This document shows positions 37,649 to 48,106 of a DNA stretch of 64,000 nt, piece by piece. This stretch comes from Semisulcospira habei (taxonomy: Eukaryota > Mollusca > Gastropoda > Semisulcospiridae). A model generated the notes under the pieces. It was not told the DNA's origin and made no database searches. It saw only the letters and a program-made list of their open reading frames with translations. Both the position numbers and the translations under genes were made by a program. The first letter of the stretch is position 1; the number at the start of each line of letters is the position of its first letter. Location of the stretch: NCBI GenBank assembly GCA_036245525.1, contig BTPG01000001.1, forward strand, positions 216,641,121 to 216,705,120, written 5' to 3'.

Positions 37649-39659
37649 ATGGAGGTAGACCCGGTAGAGGCTTACATTAAACAGGGTGAAAGTTTAGGAC
37701 TTAAGGATGAGAAGCTTTTTGATTACGTAGAGAAATGTAGGGATAGAGAGGATAGAGCGAGAGAAAGAGAAGCTCAGAGAGAAAGGGAAGAGAGAGAAAG
37801 GGTACTTAAGAAAGAGGAACTAGAGGTTCAGAAAGCCTTAAAGGAGAAAGAGTTAGAGTTCAGAGGGTGAGGGACGAGAAAGAATTAGAAATTCGTAGAC
37901 TTAGAAAGGAGAAAGAGTTGGAAATGCAGATACAGAGGGAGGAGAAAGAGCTAGAAATTCAGAGAGAGAGAGAAGAGAAAGACAGAATACTTAAGAAAGA
38001 GGAAATGGAGCTAAAGGAGAAAGAGTTAGAAGTTCAGAGAGAGCGAGAAGAGAAAGAAAGAGTCTTAAAAGAGAAAGAATTAGAAGTTCAGAGAGAGCGA
38101 GAAGAGAAAGAAAGAGTCTTAAAGGAGAAAGAATTAGAAGTTCAGAGAGAGCGAGAAGAGAGAGAAAGAGTCTTTAAGGAGAAGGAATTAGAAGTACAGA
38201 GAGAGAGAGAAAGAGAAGAGAGAGCGTTTCAGAGAGAGAAAGACGAGAAGTCTCTAGCGTTTCAGAGAGAGAAGGACGAGAGGGAACATGCCTTAAGAGA
38301 GAAAGAATTGGAATACCAGAGAGAGAAAGAGGAGAAAGATAGGGATGTACAAATACAGTTAGCTCGGGATGTGGGATCTAGACCAGATAGTGATTCAGTA
38401 GGCCGAGGCATACGCAATTTTCCTAAACTGCCGATGTTTAAAGAGTCCGTGGACTCTATTGACGCTTTTTTTGTGTCGTTTTGAGTCTCATGCGCAGGCG
38501 TTGAGTTGGCCTCCTGCCAACTGGCCCGTTTTGCTTTCATCTGTGCTTGAGTCTTTACCATAGTTTGACCGTTTCGGGGAACATACAGTACGAGACTTTG
38601 AAGGAGTATCTTTTACAGCAGTTTCAGTGTAATGCGGAAGGTTTTAGAGAACGCTTGAGAGCTTGTCGGCCAGAGACAGGGGAATCGTTTATGTCGTTTG
38701 GCAAACGATTGTCCCATTTGCTCGTACATTGGGTCGAACTGTCATAGATCGACCACACGTACGACGCATTGTTCGATCTCATGTTGGCTGAACAGTTCTT
38801 TGGTAGCGTTTCCAAAGATCTAGCGGTATTCTTGAGGGAGCGTAACCTCAAGACTACGGACGAGTTAGTACAGAATGCGGAGGCTTTTCGGATGGCGCAT
38901 CCTACGAAAAACCTCGCGCGTAGGACCGAGATACCGCCAGTCGGGTTGGTCGCTGCTAGCATGTCTAAGGGTTACCGGGGCATCAATACTTTACGTTGAG
39001 CCCAGCGGATTAACGGTAGAGGTACTTTGCGTTTTCGACGCGGTGATCGAGGTAACAGCAATGGCGGTAGCGATCCGTACACACGTGGAGGGACATCTTT
39101 GCGTGGGTATGGTCGTGGTCGTGTTGCGAGTTCGGACACTCAGTGTTTTTCTTGTAGTGGGTACGGGCACTTCAGTCGGAGCTGTCCGTACTACAGTGCA
39201 GGCGCGCAGTATGCTAGTTATCAGGAGCACGGCCATCTGGCTCATCAAGGTCCTAATAGTCCTGGTATGGTGGATGGGGCGGTGCAGCCCACTCACGTAG
39301 CCAGTTTTGCGGTCCCAGTCGGGGAGGAACCACAGCTGGGCGCGGTGTGTTCAGCTAACGGAGATGGTTGCCTACCGCTGGTAGACGGGGTTGTAAACGG
39401 ATGTCTCGTTTCTGTTCTCCGTGACTCCGGTACAACGACCACGGGGGTCAGACGTAGCCTCGTTAGAAAAGATCAGTTCACAGGCGAGTCACAGAAAGTA
39501 GTTTCGTTTGGAGGAAAGATAGAAGTTTTTCCGTTAGCTAAGATAGAGATTGACACAGAGTTTTTTACAGGTAGTCTGGTTTCGTGTGTCATCGACGACC
39601 CAGTAGTTGATTTCGTCGTAGGTAACATGAAGGGTGTGCAGCCCGCCAGTCCTCAGTAG
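37649..39659 (+). pseudogene. Ty3-type gag with long coiled coil, CCHC knuckle and aspartic protease domain
   Basis: The start at ATG 37,649 gives 'MEVDPVEAYIKQGESLGL'. A very long charged coiled coil follows (37,740-38,350), built of near-repeats of 'EKELEVQREREEKERVL'. Then comes the capsid-like part ('YETLKEYLLQQFQCNAEGF' at about 38,590; 'DLAVFLRERNLKTTDELV' at about 38,815). The zinc knuckle CFSCSGYGHFSRSC is at about 39,141-39,185. The protease-like domain has 'VLRDSGTTTTGV' (Asp-Ser-Gly active site) and 'VDFVVGNMKG'. Breaks: frameshifts near 37,860 and 38,475, stops near 38,560 and 38,745, and another shift near 39,000. These breaks predate or accompanied mobilisation, given how similar the LTRs are. 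Confidence 0.85.
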
Positions 39660-40159
39660 AGTCGTGACGGTTAAGCGAGCTCAGGGTAATCGCAGTGTGG
39701 TCGCATCAGTGGCGATGAGAGCTCGAAGTAAGCGTAGTTGGGAACAGAGAGATCGTGTTATTTCCGTCCAGAATCAGGGAATCGGTCAGCGGGCTTGGCC
39801 CAACAGTCGGGTTGGTCTGAGACGGCATACTTCTGTTGCGGACAGAAATGCGGCTCAGCACCCAATATTTAGGTAGATCGGAGACTAGGGTCTCGCGATT
39901 GTAGGTAGGTCGGAGACTGGGGTCTCGAGATCGTGTGGGCAGTCGTTGGATCGATTTCATTTCTGAAGGTTTTAACGTGTTAGTTCTGTTTTGGCTTTCG
40001 CTGTGCGATCAGAGAGTGTGCGTTGAGGCTTAAGGCTGTAATCTTTTTTCTTGTATTCTAGGTAGTAAAAGTTAGTCCTTTCCTGTTTCGGATAATATTA
40101 CGTCGAGTAGTCTTAAAAAGAAACTCGGTCGTTTCTTTTTTTCCCGAGGAAGGGGGAAT
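39660..40159 (+). other. Internal tail with polypurine tract; pol absent
   Basis: No reading frame resembling reverse transcriptase, RNase H or integrase is present. A near-tandem repeat 'taggtcggagactggggtct' (two versions at about 39,870-39,925) occurs. The tract 'gaggaagggggaa' (40,146-40,158) immediately before the 3' LTR is the expected plus-strand primer. Confidence 0.75.
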
Positions 40160-41425
40160 TGTGATGAAGCTCTATGCTTGTGCATAGTGCTCGCACAGTA
40201 GGATTAGTACGGTACGGTTTCTGTTAACGGTTTGTTGGTGCCAATAGTCCGTGTGGCACTAGACGCACGGGAAATCTGTAAGACATGGTTAGCACGGGAT
40301 TTTTAGTGAGTTCTGTTTAGTGAGTTCTAGGCGGAAGCTGTGTCTGTCAGAGGTCTAGATCGGTAGTGTGGGCTGTCTTGTCGTATGGAACGGTTGTGTT
40401 TGAGTTACCTAGCCCGCATTCCAAGACTCTGAAGCCTAGATTTCAGGTATGTTTCTATAAACGTAGTATTGATAGTTGTTTAGTTAAAGACAGTATGCGT
40501 GGTAAGATTAATGTGGTTGTATAGCGGTGTTCCGGTTTGGTTTAGTTATAGTATGTTTAGAATTCGGTGAAGTAACCGGTGTTTTTGTATACAGTTGTTT
40601 ACCGAGTTAGATGACTAAAGGAATATGAAGTGTGTATGTCTAAGCCGCTATGAAGATAGTATGTGGTTGGGTAAGCATAGTCTTTTCCAGTGTATAGAGT
40701 AAGGTATAGCAAGAGTGTCAGTTAGGCTATAGTCTGTTTCAAGATAGTGACAGAGATATGGGGGTGATACGAAAATAGTTTATGAAGCACGTGTGTGTGT
40801 GTGAATGAACGTGTGAGTTATTTGTATCAGCCAGGTTACGTGACGTTTCTCATTGATCCAATATGTTGTGTGTTTAGCAAGTGTTACGTTGGGACTTTTG
40901 TTGTCTATTCAGAGTTCTTGTAAAGAGTGGAAAAGATGGACGCCGAGACGTCGAGTCACAGGTGGGACCTATGTGAGGTCATCCCTCCAGCTCTTCTGAG
41001 AGTGAGTCTGACTAGGACCAAGACACCCAAGTCAAAACGAGAACTGAGTACCGTACGAGAACGAGGACGTCCGTGCCAAAGAGACAGGACGGCAATAAGC
41101 GTATGATGAAGGACTTTCACGCCTAGACGTGAGAAGGACCAACGTAACCAGGCAACAACATCAAACAGGTTGGAGGCAATGTGAGACTATACTAGCCTGG
41201 CAAAGATATTGTGATACGTGTGTGTGTGATAATAGAACAGTGTACATAGTTGATAATCATTTAAGTCGTTCTTTTTCATTTATAGTGTATAAAGGTTACT
41301 TTAGAAAGGGAGCCCGTGTGTTGTGTTTTACCGCATGAACGCGCCCGTCTGAGTCAGTGGTGGTGTATGCGTCTGTTGCGTGAGAGTCTGTGCGTACGAC
41401 TGTGGGCAAGTCTGCGTGCGTTACA
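40160..41425 (+). repeat. 3' LTR (1,266 bp)
   Basis: Nearly identical to the 5' LTR. Of the 12 substitutions I count, all are transitions and 10 fall at CG versus TG or CA. Confidence 0.95.
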
Positions 41426-44207
41426 TGCATACAATGATGAATGAAACTCTTTGTACCCTGTGTACTGTGGCTTACCTGTAAGTTTAATTGCACCCAATTC
41501 AGTTGTGACCAGTCTCACATCTTTGCGGTGATGAGGATTTTCATCGTCTTACCAAAACAGGCATTGTTCATAAGCTTAAAGAAGTCTTTGTCAAATACAG
41601 TATTGCCATCTCTTGCACGCAATGTTGTGTTTTTCATTATGTAATCTTTCATGAAAGCACTTTGGTCAAATTGAATACCTCTGTGAACTTTCTTTAGTAC
41701 TAACCCATACCTGATGTAAAACTGCAGCAATCGATAGTGACAAACGTAATTAAATTTGTCATTCAAATTTGGCACAAGTTTGGTGTCTTCTTTTTTGCCC
41801 CGTCATACTCATTTTCTCAACTGCTAATGGATAATCATTGTGGTAATCATGTAGATGGTGTGGGTACTCCAGGTCAACTTCAAAGATCCAACCCTTTTAG
41901 TGATCCCGATCATAATTCATAATTTCGTTTGTTAATTTTTTTATATCACACTGTGACAAATCATTTAGACGAAAGTTTTTCAAGGGCAATAACTCACACA
42001 TTGCAAATCCATAAAGGTTATTAGTGTCCAAGTACGTAATGAATGACCTTGGCCTTGAGGGGTCAAAGTCATCAAGATATTTGTTGTTGGCTTTGGCATA
42101 GCTGTTTGCGGCTATACTAATGCCTCCCCTCAATCCACGTTCCATCATTTCACCCATCGTACGATCAGACAACAGGTCTATAAATGTCTTACTGGATTTC
42201 AAAAATGCATCCCATGTCATGCCAGGACTAGTTATGTGTAGCAAGCAGGGTCAAGACTGTAGTGTAACAAACCCTTTTCACGGTAACTTTCAAATACGTC
42301 TGCTAGCAAACAAACGTCAGCCTTTAAGTACTGGTCATGGTATTCACCAATTGTCTGACACCCCAGTTTATCCCACGCATCAAGTGCATGTTGATAATCA
42401 GAGTCAGAAATACCTTTACCATTTAGTGTGGAATAAAATTTCTCTTTTGGTGGCAGTCTCCTTTCCTCAAACACAACCCAGTCACTGATGTACTCGTACG
42501 GATACACTCCTTTCTTGATCAAGTCTGGCTCAAAATATTTACTTGTTAATGGAAACGATGTCAGTCCATCTGCCAGACTAGCAAGCCCTAAAGACAAACG
42601 TTGCATAGAGTCATAAAATGCTAATTTGTCCAACCTAAAAGTCAAGTATTTCTCAGTTGTCTGGGCAATGCAACTAATTTTTTTGTAAGACTCGTCCACA
42701 GCCTGCATGATAATATGTGAATCATACCCCTTGAGATTGTGGAAAAAGATAGGCAACTTATATGCCTTGAGATCAATTTTTAGTTTCAAGTTGCAATCAC
42801 CATGTGCAGCACCTCTGTAACGTCCAGTTATGTGGTCATGATCGCGAACTTTATCATCATCAATGGCTTGTTCACAAATCGAACACATCACTGCTGCATC
42901 AAAATTTAGTTTGTCTTCTTCTGTCATCACCAAAGGCATCTGACAGTTTTCCAAATACTGTACTATTTGACTATACAGTTGTCTCATTTCTGTTAAAAAC
43001 TCAGCTGCTGCATTTTCACCTCTGTAGATAACAGGTTCTGTATGCTGACCGTCTGACCTAACAAGAATGTATCCAAAAGAACACACCACTTGGTCACTCA
43101 ACTTTATTGTCTTTGGTAATGATTCTGGAACAGGACCATCATATGGAACAACCAGTGATTCAAAATCAGCATACACTACAAACGGCAGCTTTTGCTGATT
43201 CCCATGGTTTTTAAAATAAACCTTGCTACCAGGATCTGGATACCTAAGTACTGTTTGAATGTCATCAGGTGACCTACAATGTTTAACATGTTTGTGTGCT
43301 ACTTCAATAGAGGAAAACCTCTGTAAACACTTTTTACAAAATTCCTGTTTACACTTGTGTTTTGTTGTATGCCCATGAATTAGACGTGACATACTCCTAA
43401 TAATTGTGTAGTGAAAGTTATCACCGGAACTTATTAATAAAAGATCAACATGCTTATCTTCTGGCTGACCGTAGGTGGGGGCAAGTGGTGATACTCTAAT
43501 TGGTTTTAATTTGTTTTCAGACTCATTATCTCATACATACACATTTACAGATATACCAGGATTTAGTTTTTCAAACAAGTCTATGTCCTCTACCTTAACA
43601 GGAAAATCTATGCCACTGAAGTTGAGTTCGTTTTCAAATTTGGTATAGTTAGATACACATTCAGGTCTTGTTTTTACAAAGTGTAGTTTGGCAGGAACAC
43701 ACCACATAAAACAGAAATTATCATTGTTCTGAATATTGACTACAGCCTTTTTATTTACAACCTCAGTTGGCAGTGGCAACCATGATTTGCCTAAAATAGG
43801 ATGGTATCTTGACTGCTTCAGTTGCAGTTCATGTACACGACCTTCATGCCAGCCAGATCCCTGCATTTTTGCTCTGTCAATTGCTTCAAGGAAGTCAGGC
43901 AACAGTCTTTCTTTAAACACTTTTTCCAATTCTCTTCTTGAATTAACTGTGTGTTGTCTTGTTGAAATATATGATACAATCACTTCACCATCTACCCTGC
44001 TAAATTCTATTTTAGCAACAATCTGAATCTTTACACTACCAGAAAGAAGATTATTTTGTATGACAGAAAAAGACTTTTCTATTGATTCATAGACACTGTA
44101 AATATTTGATATAGGCAAGTCTGTTGTGTGAAACACGTTTCTTAAGCCAGACGAGCTTTGGGCATTGTCCGTCATTTTTATTTGTCGGACAAAATAATAA
44201 ATAAAAA

Positions 44208-44528
44208 TTACACCTTGTGTAATACCACTTTATTGACTGTAACACCTACAATAAACAGATTCAGTTCACATAGTTGTCTGAATATTTGTTCACACACTGA
44301 CTCAAACCACTGATCATCAACTTCAAAGGTATGTGTCTTAAAATCAACAGACATGTACTCTACAAATGGTAACTCTTCAAATATTTCTAAAGCCATTTGA
44401 TTTGACACATAAATCATCTCCTGTGTTGATACTGGTGTTATGTCCGGTTGTTTGAAATCTGTTCTTAACTAATCAAAGTGCTGGATATAACTAAAGCAGT
44501 CTGTAACATCAATTGTGTTGAGTGTCAT
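44208..44528 (-). pseudogene. Duplicated small Polinton gene, copy 1, one in-frame stop
   Basis: From the ATG at 44,528 the frame meets a TAG after about 19 codons and then continues in the same frame to 44,208. It is similar to the next gene upstream (44,561-44,908) at both ends: the N-terminal 'TIDVTDCF' against 'TIDITDCF', and the C-terminal block 'FRQLCELNLF' then 'VTVNKVVLH'. It lies directly behind POLB. The 25-bp A/T-rich leader 'ttttgtcsgacaaataaaaa' (s = c or g) precedes both this gene and POLB. The function is unknown; it is small, acidic and without a membrane span. Confidence 0.7.
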
Positions 44529-44560
44529 TTTTATTTGTCCGACAAAATAAAAAATAAAAA

Positions 44561-44908
44561 TTACTGCTTGCGCTGTAGATGTAATACCACTTTATTGACT
44601 GTAACGTCTTCAATATAATCATGTAGTTTACATAGTTGTCTGAATATGTGTTCACACAGTGCCTCAAACCAGTCGCAGTTAGCATCATTAACTCTAAAGG
44701 TATGTGTCCTAAGATCAACAGTCTCGTACTCATAACATGGAAAACATTCAGAATACCCCAAAGTCACATTATATACCATGCTTATCAGTGTTGGTGTTGT
44801 GAGTTTTATACCGAGCTCAAATGGCTTTTTAACATGCGTTTTAAAGTCAAAAATGCACTTAACATCTTTGAAGCAGTCTGTGATATCAATGGTTTGTCTG
44901 TCTGTCAT
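44561..44908 (-). CDS. Duplicated small Polinton gene, copy 2, 115 aa
   Basis: A complete frame starting 'MTDRQTIDITDCFKD'. Its C-terminal half ('FEALCEHIFRQLCKLHDY' and 'VTVNKVVLH') is clearly related to that of the gene at 44,208-44,528, so the pair arose by tandem duplication. It sits between the ATPase gene and its own duplicate, all on the minus strand. No known domain is visible and its role is unknown. Confidence 0.75.
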   Translation of the reverse strand: MTDRQTIDITDCFKDVKCIFDFKTHVKKPFELGIKLTTPTLISMVYNVTLGYSECFPCYEYETVDLRTHTFRVNDANCDWFEALCEHIFRQLCKLHDYIEDVTVNKVVLHLQRKQ

Positions 44909-44935
44909 TTTTTAAAGACAAACCATAAGGCTAAA

Positions 44936-45577
44936 TTAATTCACTAATCCATACCCTGTGGGCTGATCTGTCTTTAAAATCAGCTTTAGATGCTTAGTTG
45001 ATTTCAGTTTGTTTTTTACAATGTCTCGTTCGTGTTTGTTGGGGATGACATCGTTCTCTCTGAGACAGTCTTCAAAGCTGTCATGATCCTTACAGTAAAA
45101 CAAACAGATGAACTTTAACTGCTCATGAAAATCTTTCAGTACAGCATTATATTTTTGAGTGAGAATCCATACACTGATATTTGTGTGTCTGCCACTAAAG
45201 GCCAGTTTTGCCAGTGTGTTTCTCTTCTTAACAATATCTTTCTCTGCAGAGCAATCATCAACAATAAACAAAGTTGTCTGCTCTTCAAATTGTTTGTAAA
45301 AATACAGCAGGTAGTCGTTTAGTTTTTTCTCAGGGTCAACTAAGTAAATATTGTGATCAGGCCAAATGAATAAACGGTCGTGATAAGCTCTGTTGTGTTT
45401 GATTGTTGGACAAAATATTACAATGTTTTTGAAATGACAGATGTATCTTGTTTGTAAGAGATTAAGAACAAATTCAGTTTTCCCACAGCCTGTGGCACCA
45501 CAAAACAAACCACAGTGTGGGTCGAGTGTCAGCAAGTTCATTTTAATACTAATTATAATTTTAATATATGTGTCCAC
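44936..45577 (-). CDS. ATP: A32-like genome-packaging ATPase of the Polinton
   Basis: The frame is open throughout (213 aa from 45,577; 201 aa from the in-frame ATG at 45,541, which avoids overlap with the capsid gene). The Walker A P-loop is GATGCGKT near the N-terminus and the Walker B motif is LFIVDDCS. A conserved 'LAFSGRHTNISVWILTQKY' segment follows, as in FtsK/HerA-type packaging ATPases of large DNA viruses and Polintons. It would power DNA loading into capsids. It is one of the few undamaged genes in this element and lies directly downstream of the major capsid gene on the same strand. Confidence 0.92.
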   Translation of the reverse strand: MDTYIKIIISIKMNLLTLDPHCGLFCGATGCGKTEFVLNLLQTRYICHFKNIVIFCPTIKHNRAYHDRLFIWPDHNIYLVDPEKKLNDYLLYFYKQFEEQTTLFIVDDCSAEKDIVKKRNTLAKLAFSGRHTNISVWILTQKYNAVLKDFHEQLKFICLFYCKDHDSFEDCLRENDVIPNKHERDIVKNKLKSTKHLKLILKTDQPTGYGLVN

Positions 45578-46844
45578 TCAGTCTGCTTTCTTGAATGTTC
45601 AGTTGTGCATCATAAATCAGATACAAATATATGTTTATTGCTTTGGCTTTTTCAACCTTTTTTTGTATTTGGATTGTAATTCCGTCACTGCCATTTTCGA
45701 CAGTACGACCTGACCCATGTAGGTAGTCGTCGTCTGTACTACGAAGATCTAGCCACAGTGCATACTTGTCTGTCAGGTATTGAGCTATTCTTACATCGTA
45801 CAGATGTAGATCTTTGCATGCCATGTTTGCAGGTTTTTCTCTAAGCCTTCCGCCTGCAAAATATTTTGTGATCTCGTCATAGTGCTGGTAAGGTAGCATA
45901 CCCGAAGCATACACTTGATTAGGACGGCCTTCAATAGTACAAGGCAAATGAGTAATCTTTGGATTGTAAAATTTGTCTGAATCCGTTTGGTATGGACTTC
46001 CCGGTTCAACAAACAGCATAATAATGCCTTTCAGTGACCTAGCAGGTGTGTTCAAGTTGATGTTCCAAATCTGGTCACTTTTGTTTTTATTAATTAAACT
46101 GTGTCTAATAACACGATCATAATAAATCGGCAGTCTTGTCTGATATTGATTTTGTATGAGTCTGGCTAGTTCAGTGTGTGTAACAATTTCATATTCCAAG
46201 GAAATATTAGAGATCTTGTATGATGCATTGAGATCTGTCGATTTGATAACTTTGGAGTAGTCATTGAAAATTAGTTCAAAACTCAGACGGTCATTTAGTG
46301 CTCCTTGATAATAAGGCAAATGCGCTGTTAGGATTTCAAATTCAAGTGGAATGCAAAATCTATTTCCATATGTTTCTGCCACAATAACGTCCTTGACTGC
46401 TGTCGTTGATTTATTTGTTGCATTGATTCTGAGTTTGGCAACATTATCAGCCTGTATGCCTTGGTAAATACGGTCTTCTCGTTCTTCACTTGTGAGCCAC
46501 AGATCTTTGTAACAGTAGAATACATCAGCATCGTCAAGACTAAACACTTCCTGTCCTTCAAGTTTAACTTTAATAGTTTTAATAACTGCTCTGCCTAGGT
46601 TGCCAACTAGTGTTCTTTCGTCATCTGTGCCTGATGAAAGTTCAATATTAAAAGCAAGGCGAGCAGTTCCAGGAACAATAACGTCACTGGGGCCTAGGTT
46701 TGGAAACTTAAAAGTAAGAGTCTGGTTTTGATCAATGGTGCTAGGATTGTTAGTGATGACAATTGATTGCCTAATGCCCTTAACACCAAGAGGTTCACAT
46801 AGTTTTCTGTGTGGGTCTAACTTTGATCCATAGGACTGTGCCAT
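45561..46844 (-). CDS. Double jelly-roll major capsid protein of the Polinton
   Basis: 427 aa, uninterrupted. The N-terminus 'MAQSYGSKLDPHRKL' is followed by beta-rich sequence with 'TLTFKFPNLGPSDVIVPGTA', and later 'LPIYYDRVIRHSLINKN' and 'LKGIIMLFVEPGSP'. Position in the element, size and composition fit the Polinton PY family, predicted in the literature to form a double jelly-roll capsid. It is divergent from the coiled-coil protein gene, with only 35 bp between the two start codons. The C-terminal 17 bp overlap the longer version of the ATPase frame. Confidence 0.88.
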   Translation of the reverse strand: MAQSYGSKLDPHRKLCEPLGVKGIRQSIVITNNPSTIDQNQTLTFKFPNLGPSDVIVPGTARLAFNIELSSGTDDERTLVGNLGRAVIKTIKVKLEGQEVFSLDDADVFYCYKDLWLTSEEREDRIYQGIQADNVAKLRINATNKSTTAVKDVIVAETYGNRFCIPLEFEILTAHLPYYQGALNDRLSFELIFNDYSKVIKSTDLNASYKISNISLEYEIVTHTELARLIQNQYQTRLPIYYDRVIRHSLINKNKSDQIWNINLNTPARSLKGIIMLFVEPGSPYQTDSDKFYNPKITHLPCTIEGRPNQVYASGMLPYQHYDEITKYFAGGRLREKPANMACKDLHLYDVRIAQYLTDKYALWLDLRSTDDDYLHGSGRTVENGSDGITIQIQKKVEKAKAINIYLYLIYDAQLNIQESRLSGHIY

Positions 46845-46879
46845 TTTTATTATGCAAAAAAATTAAATTAATAAAAACA
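46845..46879. promoter_or_regulatory. 35-bp A/T-only divergent intergenic region
   Basis: Separates the start codons of the major capsid gene (minus) and the coiled-coil membrane gene (plus). It is almost entirely A and T, with TAATAAAAA-like text next to both starts. If both genes were transcribed independently, their core promoters must fit in or overlap these 35 bp. Confidence 0.45.
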
Positions 46880-48106
46880 ATGGCAGCGGGAGGATTTGGT
46901 CATGAAGATTTTGAAATGGATGACATGAATGACTATGATTCTAGTGCAACAGATATGACAGATATGACTGGTACAAGGAATACTTTCAGTTTACGCCACA
47001 AACTTTCAGAAAGCAAAGTGAACTCGTTTTATGATCATGTTGGTGACCGCCCAGACAACATAGATCCTAATCAGTTTGAACTTGATGGCAAGGGCCATTT
47101 ATATTTAAATACTGTTGACAGAGGAAAAGTACAATTGACTAACAAAAGAGACCCTGGTAAGTTTAAAGCATTAAGTACAATCAAAAATGAAGGTGGTGTT
47201 GGCGCCTTGCATCAACTTGGTATTGGAGATAAACAGTTACCACCTCGTCTTGCTAGTTCTCTTCATGACGTACAAACAAGGTTGCCAACTGGACAGGAAA
47301 TTAAAATGACTGAAGTAACAAGACTGCCAGAATTAGCAAACACAGTAATACAAGAAACTTCATTTACAGAAGGGAGAATAAATGAGGCTATGAAAACAAT
47401 TGGTGACTCTCCATTGACAATGCGGGAGTTAGCGGGCTTGGATAAAACACTGCAGTCAATAAGAGGTGAGCTTGTAAATAATGTAGCCAAACTAGGGGAG
47501 CTTGATAATCACACTGAAACAGAAAGAGAAAAATTAGCTAAAGCTGAGGATGAAAATTATGACACCGAAATGAAAGAAAGAATACAACACAGATTAAATG
47601 ATTTGCAGATAGAAAGATCAGCACAACTAGAAGTGATTGAAATTGGGAAAGAAAAACTGAAAACACAGGTCAACAGGATTAGAGAAACTATTCAAAAAAT
47701 ACTTCACGAAGACGCAACTTTCGCTGAGAGATTAAAAACACTTTTCAGAGAGCAGGGTATCACAATTGCTAGTTTAATTACTGCTCTTGGATTTATTATC
47801 AGTACTGTTGTATTAGCTGTGACAGGTGGTGGTAGCAGCCCTCCTCCACCAGCACCTCCAGCTCCAACTGACCCAAAAGATCTACAGGCGTGGGTAAAGA
47901 AACAACTGTCACACATATCAGACTTGCTTCAGAAATTGGCAGTGAAAGCAATGGATGCTTTGCCTGGCATAATAGGGAGTGTTGTCAGTTGGCTGATTAG
48001 TACAGCAGCAAAGGTAGTAGGGTTTATGGCAGAGCATGTATGGGTCTTTTTGGTGACAGTAGGAGGGTTAATAGTGGGTTATTTAATGAAACAGGTAAAG
48101 AAGTAA
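46880..48106 (+). CDS. Coiled-coil and membrane protein of the Polinton, 408 aa
   Basis: The start is at ATG 46,880 ('MAAGGFGHEDFEMDDMND'), because the upstream in-frame ATG lies inside the capsid gene on the other strand. The N-terminus is acidic, then comes a helical coiled-coil region (about residues 185-295). A membrane span follows ('TIASLITALGFIISTVVLAV', about 313-332), then a Pro-rich linker (SSPPPPAPPAPTDP), an amphipathic helix ('AWVKKQLSHISDLLQKLA') and two C-terminal hydrophobic segments. The frame is intact. It has the size and arrangement of a conserved Polinton protein sometimes called PW, but I am unsure of the name and its function is unknown. Confidence 0.8.
   Translation: MAAGGFGHEDFEMDDMNDYDSSATDMTDMTGTRNTFSLRHKLSESKVNSFYDHVGDRPDNIDPNQFELDGKGHLYLNTVDRGKVQLTNKRDPGKFKALSTIKNEGGVGALHQLGIGDKQLPPRLASSLHDVQTRLPTGQEIKMTEVTRLPELANTVIQETSFTEGRINEAMKTIGDSPLTMRELAGLDKTLQSIRGELVNNVAKLGELDNHTETEREKLAKAEDENYDTEMKERIQHRLNDLQIERSAQLEVIEIGKEKLKTQVNRIRETIQKILHEDATFAERLKTLFREQGITIASLITALGFIISTVVLAVTGGGSSPPPPAPPAPTDPKDLQAWVKKQLSHISDLLQKLAVKAMDALPGIIGSVVSWLISTAAKVVGFMAEHVWVFLVTVGGLIVGYLMKQVKK

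Larger units (their letters stand above)
36003..41425 (+). mobile_element. Ty3-like LTR retrotransposon, gag-protease only, nested in POLB
   Basis: Two LTRs (36,003-37,270 and 40,160-41,425) flank 2,889 bp. The element is bounded by a perfect 5-bp duplication TGCAT (35,998-36,002 and 41,426-41,430). Its internal region encodes gag, a CCHC knuckle and an aspartic protease-like domain, then stops. No reverse transcriptase, RNase H or integrase is present, so it depends on an autonomous relative. The same family has left a solo LTR at 21,828. Removing one duplication copy and the element rejoins the POLB reading region. Confidence 0.95.
35278..44175 (-). pseudogene. POLB: Protein-primed family B DNA polymerase of the Polinton, interrupted and frameshifted
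   Basis: The N-terminal part is 44,175-43,531 ('AVVNIQNNDNFCFMW'). 43,530-42,232 holds a zinc-finger-like region ('CKQEFCKKC'), exonuclease motifs I (YADFESL), II (FHNLKGYDSH) and III (YLKAD), and a second Cys/His cluster. 42,244-41,430 holds polymerase motif A (DTNNLYG) and motif B (KLMNNACFGK). After the LTR element, 36,002-35,278 holds motif C (YTDTDS, about 35,842-35,859) and the C-terminal domain ('GLRSKMYSI'). Lesions seen: frameshifts near 43,531, 42,240, 41,790, 41,530, 35,975 (an A-run) and 35,800; an in-frame TAA at 41,897-41,899; and the retrotransposon at 35,998-41,430. The C-terminus has a small repeat (ELVDELIDELVDE). It would have replicated the element from a terminal protein. 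Confidence 0.94.

Noticed and set aside
38875..39300. 141-codon Val-rich frame in the LTR element
   Set aside because: Shadow of the gag zinc-knuckle frame, which carries the recognisable CCHC motif.
45791..46561. Short minus-strand frames inside the capsid gene
   Set aside because: Out-of-frame shadows of the 427-codon capsid frame.
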